A stretch of DNA of 28,902 nt from assembly GCA_964557545.1 (NCBI GenBank), contig CAZLAK010000024.1, positions 1-28,902 of the forward strand. The letters run 5' to 3'. This stretch comes from CAZLAK01 sp964557545 (GTDB lineage Bacteria > Bacillota > Desulfotomaculia > Desulfotomaculales > Pelotomaculaceae). The notes under the pieces were generated by a model. That model searched no databases. It was not told the origin of the DNA and worked only from the letters and a program-made list of their open reading frames with translations. The translations under genes were made by a program, and so were the position numbers. Below, piece after piece: positions 23,514 to 28,902 of this stretch (positions are counted from its first letter, which is position 1; the number at the start of each line of letters is the position of its first letter).

Positions 23514-24137
23514 TTAAGAAGCAATGTGGTGTTCCTCTTCCTCTTCTTCTTCTTTTTCTTCTTCCTCAGAAGCTGTACTTTCTAAAATATTGACCAATTC
23601 TTCCTCAGGGTCATTAAGAACCCTTACTCCTTGAGGAACGGCAAGGTCCCGGACAAAAATTGTATCTCCGATATCCAGACTGGATACATCCACTGTAATA
23701 ACCTCCGGAATCTGAGCGGGAAGGCAGGAAATTTCTACCTCCCGCAAGGCGTGATGCAAGACGCCGCCCTTTTTAACTCCTGCCGGCTCTCCGGCCAGCT
23801 CCACCGGAACTGTGACAGTGACCTCTTCCTCCATCGTGACCTGGTGGAAATCGATATGCATCAAGCGTCCTGTCAGAGTGTCGTACTGAACTTCTTTTAT
23901 GATCACCTTCTCCTGACGTTCCCAGTCACCGCCGGTAATTTTAAGGTCGAGCAGCTTGGCCCTGCTAGTCTTATCTGCAAGAATTTTCTTTATCTCCGGC
24001 AGCGAAACCTCTAGCAAAATGCTGCCCACCGATTTGCCGTAAACCACAGCCGGTATTTTTCGCCGGGCGGCCAGCCGGTTCCGGCACCCCCTGCCGCGCC
24101 CGGTTCTTACTTCTGCCACAAGCACTGTTTCTCCCAT
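23514..24137 (-). CDS. rplY: 50S ribosomal protein L25 (Ctc/TL5 long form)
   Basis: 207 residues. The N-terminal 5S-rRNA-binding domain (about 1-95) opens ETVLVAEVRTGRGRGCRNRL and contains IPAVVYGKSVG and RLMHIDFHQV. The C-terminal beta domain of the Ctc form (about 100-185) has VTVTVPVELAGEPAGVKKGG and VDVSSLDIGDTIFVRDL. A very acidic tail of Glu residues ends the protein. It binds 5S rRNA in the large subunit; in Bacillus, Ctc is a general stress protein. ATG 24137 is 13 bases from AAAGGGGG; TTG 24146, four bases away, is an alternative giving three more residues. A broken duplicate lies at 21177-21437. Confidence 0.92.
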   Translation of the reverse strand: MGETVLVAEVRTGRGRGCRNRLAARRKIPAVVYGKSVGSILLEVSLPEIKKILADKTSRAKLLDLKITGGDWERQEKVIIKEVQYDTLTGRLMHIDFHQVTMEEEVTVTVPVELAGEPAGVKKGGVLHHALREVEISCLPAQIPEVITVDVSSLDIGDTIFVRDLAVPQGVRVLNDPEEELVNILESTASEEEEKEEEEEEEHHIAS

Positions 24138-25087
24138 GATGTTCAATCTGCCCCCTTTCAAGATATTTTAGTTTTATTTAAATTTCGCCGGCGTTAAAAA
24201 TAAAATGCCCTCCACAAACACTGTCGGACACGGTGCTTGAAGCAGGACATAAAAACCGGTCATCTTGAAACTGGGGTCAGGAATTCAAAAAGGTTTTAAA
24301 AGTTTAAATGATTTTTTCTGTGAATATTATATAGTTCAACAAAAATTTATCAAGATGCGGAAGACCATTCTTAAAGTCTGCGCCAACTCCGCCTGACAGC
24401 AATGTGTCCAAAGGGCCTGCTATATTATTGGCAAAGAACAGCTAATTTTATTTGTTCTTAATCTCAACAGGAATCACTGTACCTGCTGTAAAATTTTAGA
24501 AATAAACACGGCGCGCACGGCAGAAAAGGCCATCATGAGCTGCCCGCGTACCCGGGATCACACCAGGTCGGTGATGAAAATTTTGCTGACCTGCACATTA
24601 TAAAGCGCATCAACCTCCTCGTAAGATATTTTTTGTAGCCTCAATCAATTCAACTTCTAAAAAAACCCAACTTAGACAAAAACGCTCCTTGAAAACTGGA
24701 AATTTAGTATTCACTTTTGACGGAGTCCCAGGCAAAATGTAGTCGTAAGATTATGTTCTGGGTAGGTATGTCGCTCCTTGAGGTCCGACCTCTCGGAAAG
24801 CCTGGCCCCCAGCCCATAACCTGCACTCCTGACACGTAAGTTGCGCAACCTCTCAAGAACCCTGTCCAATAGTAGCAGGTTGGGCAGATTAAGGTCCTGA
24901 CAGGAAAGTGTCGTTTCCGGCGAGGCTGTTGACCGGTTATGGTGCCTGGGACCCCGCATAGTCTTTCACCATTTCTCCATAGGAGCGTGGTTATTTCTAT
25001 GGCGTGGGTTACTGTTTTAAACTAAGTCCGGCAGCACAATGTTGCCGGAGAGTGGTGCCTTTGTTTTTAGATCGGTGAAAGACGTCT
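24138..25087. other. 950-base region with no identifiable gene
   Basis: The first ~200 bases must hold the rplY promoter (minus). Beyond 24360 no frame on either strand has family likeness or a ribosome site. The composition changes near 24710 and an 82-codon minus-strand frame (24711-24959) lacks recognisable motifs. A clean hairpin TCCGGCA-9-TGCCGGA sits at 25027-25049. The section 24700-25070 has the look of the end of a mobile element, but no terminal repeats or transposase were found. Confidence 0.4.
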
Positions 25088-25234
25088 TTGGATCTTGTCC
25101 AAAAGGCCCTGGAAGAATGCTGGATTACTCTGCAGGAACTGGGTGAAGCCTTTGACAGGCTGAGTTCTGAGGCGGCAGGTTTTAAACAGGTCGCCGAAAG
25201 TGTGTGGGTTGCCGGATTGTTTGCTCCGGGCTAA
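25088..25234 (+). CDS. Possible small or truncated gene of unknown function
   Basis: 48 codons from TTG 25088 to TAA 25232-25234: DLVQKALEECWITLQELGEA, FDRLSSEAAGFKQVAESVWV, AGLFAPG. The amphipathic helical composition and coding-like base use look like the C-terminus of a real protein, but there is no ribosome site at the start. The stop is immediately followed by a CGGGCT/AGCCCG hairpin. Most likely a gene fragment; family unknown. Confidence 0.3.
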   Translation: MDLVQKALEECWITLQELGEAFDRLSSEAAGFKQVAESVWVAGLFAPG

Positions 25235-25336
25235 AAGCCCGCCCCGCCTCCGGTCTGCCGGCCGGGGACGGGAGTTTTTTGCTGGGGCGTTAGAGTGCGC
25301 GCACCGACCCATCCCCCCCCACCCAGAAAACCTTTA

Positions 25337-25357
25337 CCCCCGGCAGGCCGGGGTTTT
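25337..25357 (+). terminator. GC-rich hairpin with short T-run
   Basis: CCCCGGC (25338-25344) pairs with GCCGGGG (25347-25353), followed by TTTT. It may terminate whatever is left of the transcript through 25088-25234. The surroundings, 25235-25510, hold no gene. Confidence 0.5.
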
Positions 25358-25510
25358 GGGGCTTAACGTCCCCAGCGGTGGCGAAGACCAGCACTTGGTC
25401 GTATTCGTCCGCTTTTCACATGCCTTCCCCCGTGAAAGGCGGGCTTGAGCTTTTCCCCCGTAATCATCATTTGAAGGTGTGTTAGGCCCCCGCCCGCTTT
25501 TCCAAACAAA

Positions 25511-25545
25511 AAAAGGCCGTGACCAAAACTCACAGCCTTTTCTTT
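25511..25545. terminator. Bidirectional terminator-like hairpin
   Basis: AAAAGGCCGTGA (25511-25522) pairs with TCACAGCCTTTT (25530-25541) with one mismatch, and A- and T-runs lie on the two sides. On the minus strand it can end the mazEF transcript, 130 bases after the mazF stop. Confidence 0.7.
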
Positions 25546-25678
25546 AGGGTTTTTCGGTGCCGGAGGGCTAATTTTTAATTTATCCGCTCACCGGTATAAA
25601 ATATCCGTCAGTCTTACCCGGGCCCATTTACAAGCCGCAAGCAGGATGGGACGGGGCTTTTCCATACTTACTCTAACT

Positions 25679-26035
25679 TCAACTTCCCTGTGGTGATACA
25701 AGTACCAGAATTTTCATGATAACATCTGCCACTACTTCCGCTGGGGCCTTACATACAAACTGTGACCGGCGTGCCTGCCAGTCAAGACTTTTGATTTGGT
25801 CGGCCAGGACGACCCCCGAAACTGCCATACCTGCAGGCAATGGCACCTCAAACGGATAGCCTTTCGCCCTGGAAGTGATTGGGCACACAAGTGCCAGCCC
25901 TACTTTCTCATTATAGGGTTTAGGGGAAATTACCACAGCCGGCCGTTTGCCCGCCTGTTCGTGCCCGGCTTGCGGATTAAATTCAAGCCAAACGACATCG
26001 CCCCGTTCGGGAATATAAACACCGGGTGCTACCAT
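25679..26035 (-). CDS. mazF: MazF/PemK-type mRNA interferase toxin
   Basis: 118 residues. The PemK/MazF fold is clear: RGDVVWLEFNPQAGHEQAGK, then RPAVVISPKPYNEK, then ALVCPITS with the catalytic-loop Thr/Ser, and the ADQIKSLDW block. RGD-W and the KRPAVV Arg are the family's active-site basics. Such toxins are sequence-specific endoribonucleases that stop growth when the antitoxin decays. The ATG at 26035 lies inside the end of mazE (7-base overlap), so translation is coupled. The frame is intact. Confidence 0.92.
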   Translation of the reverse strand: MVAPGVYIPERGDVVWLEFNPQAGHEQAGKRPAVVISPKPYNEKVGLALVCPITSRAKGYPFEVPLPAGMAVSGVVLADQIKSLDWQARRSQFVCKAPAEVVADVIMKILVLVSPQGS

Positions 26036-26262
26036 ATTTCTTTGCCCACCGGAGCTCCTGTATCAAATTCGTCATGAATATTGTCAGGGGTGATCCGGGA
26101 AAGAAGTTCTTCTAAGCTATAATGCTTACGGCGTATTATCAGAGCGTCTTTTTCAACTTGGAAATCAACCACCACGCCCTCAATAAGACCAGCTTTTTTA
26201 GCTACCGACACGGGAATGCGCACTCCCAGGCTGTTGCCCCACTTTACAATGCGCGATTGCAT
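26029..26262 (-). CDS. mazE: MazE-type antitoxin (AbrB-like swapped-hairpin)
   Basis: 77 residues from ATG 26262. The N-terminal AbrB/MazE DNA-binding fold reads MQSRIVKWGNSLGVRIPVSV, then AKKAGLIEGVVVDFQVEKDA and LIIRRK; the acidic, disordered C-terminus (SLEELLSRITPDNIHDEFDT) wraps the toxin in this family. The longer in-frame start at 26319 would precede the predicted transcription start, so it is rejected; a weak GGTGAG lies before ATG 26262. It overlaps mazF and is first in the operon, as usual. MazE-MazF complexes repress their own promoter. Confidence 0.9.
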   Translation of the reverse strand: MQSRIVKWGNSLGVRIPVSVAKKAGLIEGVVVDFQVEKDALIIRRKHYSLEELLSRITPDNIHDEFDTGAPVGKEIW

Positions 26263-26295
26263 AACATCACTCACCGCTTTCTTTGGTTTACACAT

Positions 26296-26324
26296 AGTAT
26301 ATACATTACGGGGACACAAGTAAA
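26296..26324 (-). promoter_or_regulatory. Promoter of mazEF with palindrome over the -10 box
   Basis: On the minus strand: TTTACT (26324-26319), 17 bases, TATACT (26301-26296). GTATATAC (26297-26304) is a perfect palindrome across the -10 box and a likely operator for MazE autorepression. Confidence 0.65.
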
Positions 26325-26540
26325 GTTTTTTGTTGTTTTGCGGGGAGAACCCGCAAGACGTGCAGAAAAATTGCTCAGCTCAGCGGACAGAGCACTAAAA
26401 AGTGGTGCGCCGCCGCTTTCTTAAATTTTAATTTTTTAAGTGGCCGGGGTACGTGCAAAAAACTTTAAGTTTTGGTCTTTGTCCTTTAAAGAGTGGAAAC
26501 TTTAACGCTCGGGTGACAGCGGCATGCTGCGCCGGGATTA
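26325..26540. other. Non-coding spacer between mazEF and the restriction remnants
   Basis: No gene. It contains a GCTCAGCGGACAGAGC stretch (26377-26392) that looks like a tRNA D-arm, and a CTTAAA/TTTAAG hairpin near 26422-26441. Neither forms a complete RNA gene. Confidence 0.4.
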
Positions 26541-27156
26541 GTTAAAAAAATAAACCAAATAAACCCAATTGTGGCCTGCGTAATTCGCGGGCCAATCGAC
26601 GCAAAGACTACATTCTTCCGTTAATCTTTTTAAAGCCTCTTTCCGACGTTTTTGAAGATGGGCTGGAAGAACTGGGCGAGGCGGCGCGCTACGTTTTTTG
26701 AGCGGGGAAGACCGCGCCCTCGTGCGCTTTTACATCCCGGAAAACGCCCTCTGGCGCAACATTGCTGTGCAGACCACAGGGCTGAGGGGATACCTGACGG
26801 ACGCCGTCCGGGCTGTGGCGCGCGAAAACCCTAAGCTGCAGGGCGTCATCGACATTGTCGATTTCAACACCACGGTGGCCGGCCAGCCCATTTTGAGCGA
26901 CGAGCAGCTGCGGGCGCTGATTGGCGTGCTCTCGCGCCAGCGCCTGGGACTAAAAGACGTCGAGCCTGATATCCTCGGCCGGGTTTACGAGTACTTGCTA
27001 CGCAAATTTGCCGAGGGCTCGGGCCAGAGCACCGGTGAATTCTACACCCCGCGCCAAGTAGCCGTGCTCATGGCCGACATCCTCGACCCTGAGCCCGGGG
27101 AGACGATTTACGACCCGAAAGTAGCGGGCGGCGGCAGACTGGGAACTGGAAAGTGA
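26541..27156 (+). pseudogene. hsdM: Type I restriction-modification methyltransferase subunit HsdM, truncated and frameshifted
   Basis: Three frames must be joined. 26541-26605 gives VKKINQ...CVIRGPIDA; one missing base near 26604 shifts to DYILPLIFLKPLSDVFEDGL; one missing T in the T6 run at 26694-26699 shifts to SGEDRALVRFYIPENALW. The last frame continues with ILGRVYEYLLRKFAEGSGQ, STGEFYTPRQVAVLMADILD and TIYDP, the start of the SAM-binding domain, and then diverges before the CGSGG-type motif and stops at 27156. The catalytic NPPF half is missing, so no methylation is possible. HsdM should be 480-500 residues; about 200 remain. Confidence 0.88.
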
Positions 27157-27327
27157 AGAATTAGTTGGCAAGACGGCATATTTTTCTTTAGACGGAGATT
27201 GTGTTCTTTCCATATCACATGACTAACTATTATAAGACCAATAGACCCTAGGATAGACGCTTATTGGCTTGCTAAACAATTGCATTATCTTTGGTACCGT
27301 CGGTATTCCCAGTCTGTATGTCGTCGC

Positions 27328-27567
27328 CATTTTAACCAAGCAAGTATAAGCCTGGCACGGTTAAAAGGTATAATTATCCCTCACCCCCAATTGCCGAGCA
27401 GCGCCAAATCGTCCGGATTCTCGAAGGCGTAGACAAAAAGATCCAGGCCGAAGAGGCCAAAAGCAGGCCGTGGAGGCGTTGTTCAAGAGCCTACTCCACA
27501 ACTTGATGACACCGGGAAAATACGGGTTAAGGGTATTGTTGTGCCCGAGGCCAAAAAGAGTGAATGA
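27328..27567 (+). pseudogene. hsdS: HsdS specificity subunit, C-terminal remnant with several frameshifts
   Basis: NQASISLARLKGIIIPHPQL (from 27334) is the usual end of the second target-recognition domain. The frame breaks at PEQ (one base missing near 27414), resumes as QRQIVRILEGVDKKIQAEEA, breaks again near 27466 and continues QAVEALFKSLLHNLM, and after another shift ends GKIRVKGIVVPEAKKSE-TGA (27565-27567). This coiled-coil and tail are typical of HsdS. Both target-recognition domains are gone apart from this end; 27157-27327 may be scrambled hsdS sequence but is not readable. Confidence 0.82.
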
Positions 27568-27597
27568 GCTTTAAAACTCGACCGCTCCGGGGCCACA

Positions 27598-27625
27598 AAA
27601 AAGCCCGAAAGGAGGCCCGCTTTTT
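27598..27625 (+). terminator. Hairpin with a ribosome-binding site in its loop
   Basis: AAAAAGC (27598-27604) pairs with GCTTTTT (27619-27625). It can act as terminator for the hsdS unit. The loop contains GGAGG (27611-27615), 12 bases before ATG 27628, so the same element could also mask or present the start of the next gene. Confidence 0.5.
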
Positions 27626-27627
27626 AG

Positions 27628-28071
27628 ATGTATCCCGCAGAAACCCCAAAGGCCGACCCGGAGAACCTCCTTGGCGTAATGTGCCTTATCACGCGGGCGG
27701 GCGCCCGTGACTTTTTAACGGGCCAGCAGGCCGTACTCCACACCTGCCAGGACGACCACATCTCCCCGCACAGTGTTTACGGCAAAACTCAGCCCGTCGA
27801 CCTCGTCTTAAACCGGACGCTTATTTCTGTGGAGACCAATAACAGAAAACGGGACAAGGCCCCTTCGGAATTCTTAGGCGATTGCCTTGCCGGACATAAT
27901 GGGGACGAAAAGCGCCTTTTGGAGACTCTGCGCACGCATTTTATTACAAAAGACGCCTACGAAGCCCTAAAGCAAGATAATTTTGAGGTCTTTGTTGCCC
28001 ACAGAGAAGATGCCTTGAGGAAAGCCGTTCAAGAAGCCATCCGGGGAGGTTATGCGGAGTGTCACCTTTAG
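27628..28071 (+). CDS. HNH nuclease domain protein, GmrSD/DUF262-DUF1524-like C-terminal part
   Basis: 147 residues with an uninterrupted frame. MCLITRAGARDFLTGQQAVL is followed by CQDDHISPHSVYG, which has the D-H-I-x-P of an HNH (His-Me finger) site, then VLNRTLISVETNNRKRDKAP, SEFLGDCL and LRTHFITKDAYEALKQDNFE. This arrangement matches the C-terminus of DUF262/DUF1524 (GmrSD-like) nucleases that cut modified DNA. The N-terminal ParB-like DUF262 domain, which hydrolyses nucleotide, is absent, so it is probably a truncated remnant although it could be read from ATG 27628. The end overlaps the hsdR start region. Family placement is from memory of motif order. Confidence 0.55.
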   Translation: MYPAETPKADPENLLGVMCLITRAGARDFLTGQQAVLHTCQDDHISPHSVYGKTQPVDLVLNRTLISVETNNRKRDKAPSEFLGDCLAGHNGDEKRLLETLRTHFITKDAYEALKQDNFEVFVAHREDALRKAVQEAIRGGYAECHL

Positions 28072-28635
28072 GCAGCGAGCGCCGCACCGTCCAGGACCCC
28101 CTCGTGCGCTGCGCCGTAGAAGCCGGCTGGACTTGCCTTCCCCCGGAGGAGGTCCTGCGCCTGCGGCGGGGCGAGGACAGCCCTATCTTGTAGGAGGTGT
28201 TTATCAACCAGGTCCAGCGCCTCAACCCCGGGGCTGTTGACTGCCTGGCGGCGGAAGAGCTCGGCAAGCGGCTAGTGCGCGTTCCCCTGAATATTCAGGG
28301 CAACCTCGTGGTTTGGGAGCACCTGCGGGGGCTGGGGCGCATCTTTGTTCCCGCCGGGCGGCGTGAGCGTAACGCCCGTCTTTTGGACTTTGACAACTGG
28401 GAGCGGACACCTACCACGTCACCGACGAGTTCAGCTTTTTCAACGGGGTCCGCCGCATCCGCGGCGGCCTCGTTTTTCTCATCAACGGATTGCCGGTGAT
28501 TATCGTAGAAACAAAAGCGGCCACCAAACTCGAAGGGATCGCCGATGCTTTTAACCAAATATAGCGCTACTAGAGCGCTACCAACGCGAGGGGCCGGAGC
28601 TTCCGGCCATCTTACAGCTCTTTGCCGTTATGCAA
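28059..28635 (+). pseudogene. hsdR: Type I restriction endonuclease HsdR, N-terminal remnant
   Basis: GTG 28059 has GGGGAGG nine bases upstream. The frame reads SERRTVQDPLVRCAVEAGW and LPPEEVLRLRRGED, meets an in-frame TAG at 28191, and continues EVFINQVQRLNPGAVDCL and RRERNARLLDFDNWER. A missing base near 28405 shifts to DTYHVTDEFSFFNGVRRIRG, LVFLINGLPVIIVETKAATK and LEGIADAFNQI, then TAG 28562. The E-x-K of IVETKAAT is the HsdR nuclease motif. After an 11-base tandem duplication (28563-28581) a further bit, REGPELPAILQLFAV, remains. The helicase motor (over 700 residues) is missing. Confidence 0.85.
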
Positions 28636-28805
28636 GTCACAACGACGGCGAATTGCTCAAAAAGTACCACCTCGGGGAAGACGAAGAGATGGTGCTCAAG
28701 TATTTATCCGCTACCCAGGGAAGGGCGATCGACCGCCAAAACCGGCTGGCCGAAAAGAAAATCGTGGACTCGTACGTCCACGAAATAAAGGTTTTTTTCC
28801 GATAA
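28636..28805 (+). pseudogene. Unassigned C-terminal gene fragment fused to the hsdR remnant
   Basis: From about 28636 one frame reads SHNDGELLKKYHLGEDEEMV, LKYLSATQGRAIDRQNRLAE, KKIVDSYVHEIKVFFR to TAA 28803-28805. It looks like the helical end of a protein and does not match the HsdR sequence expected at this point, so the junction at about 28635 is likely a deletion or recombination joint. Family unknown. Confidence 0.4.
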
Positions 28806-28847
28806 AATCGATGTAGTTTTGAAGTTTAATCTCGGTGCGGATAAGGG

Positions 28848-28902
28848 TGGTGTCGGAGGCGGGACTTGAACCCGCACGGTTTCCCACACGCCCCTCAAAC
28901 GT
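28848..28902 (-). tRNA. tRNA-Leu(GAG), 3' part only
   Basis: The minus strand ends GACACCA at 28854-28848, with encoded CCA. Above it are the acceptor strand CTCCGAC with discriminator A, the T-arm GCGGG-TTCAAGT-CCCGC, a long variable arm (GGGAAACC) and an anticodon loop TTGAGGG giving anticodon GAG. The long variable arm and discriminator A mark leucine. The 5' half lies beyond the right edge. A tRNA gene next to a restriction island is a common integration landmark. Confidence 0.85.

Noticed and set aside
26377..26392. tRNA D-arm-like sequence
   Set aside because: No anticodon arm, T-arm or acceptor stem can be built around it.
26652..26834. 60-codon plus-strand frame overlapping hsdM
   Set aside because: It is an out-of-frame reading of the hsdM remnant.
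1..28902. CRISPR array or other regularly spaced repeats
   Set aside because: None seen; the only clear repeats are the IS ends, R1/R2, the rplY blocks and the 11-base duplication in hsdR.

Overview
The window looks like the chromosome of a spore-forming anaerobic Firmicute of the Clostridia (Peptococcaceae/Thermoanaerobacterales type). The pointers are strong GGAGG ribosome-binding sites, many TTG/GTG starts, a Spo0E-like phosphatase, a glmS ribozyme, a BusR-type regulator, copper-amine-oxidase-type stalk domains and a small siroheme reductase. The genus is not resolved.

Layout. (1) 1-3.4 kb: the start of a glycine-betaine transporter lipoprotein (minus) divergent from a BusR-like GntR/RCK_C regulator, then a Spo0E-like gene, an XRE regulator and a pseudouridine synthase. 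(2) 3.7-7.3 kb: glmM (with a consensus promoter), a glmS self-cleaving ribozyme and glmS, the entry route to UDP-GlcNAc. (3) 7.3-10.7 kb: arsC and a DUF2703 gene, each broken by one frameshift, then a large secreted stalk/beta-propeller protein. (4) 10.8-11.5 kb: an internally deleted IS3-family element with recognisable terminal inverted repeats. (5) 11.5-14.5 kb: a low-molecular-weight siroheme reductase, an MBL-fold hydrolase, a frameshifted stalk-domain gene and a decayed ARPP-1 gene. (6) 14.5-21 kb: a TetR regulator with promoter and operator-like palindrome, an RND adaptor and RND pump that overlap, a PG0541/PII-like protein, and an arginase-fold protein. (7) 21.1-24.2 kb: a DUF2889 gene between two copies of a direct repeat and next to a mosaic pseudogene copy of rplY; then an iron-sulfur flavoprotein and the intact rplY. 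(8) 24.2-28.9 kb: mostly decayed DNA, a mazEF module, and the wreck of a type I restriction locus (hsdM, hsdS, an HNH gene, hsdR) ending at a tRNA-Leu(GAG) gene that runs off the window.

The genes do not form one large pathway. The clear functional units are BusR/betaine uptake (turgor, c-di-AMP), GlmM/ribozyme/GlmS (amino-sugar feedback), TetR/adaptor/RND pump/PII-like protein (efflux) and MazEF. A striking feature is the number of genes broken by single-base indels, several in short homopolymers. These may be true decay or assembly error, and that question decides how several genes should be read. I see no convincing wholly new system. The most unusual items are the rplY mosaic duplication, the repeat-flanked DUF2889 gene, the PII-like plus arginase-fold pair behind the RND pump, and the eroded restriction island at the tRNA gene.
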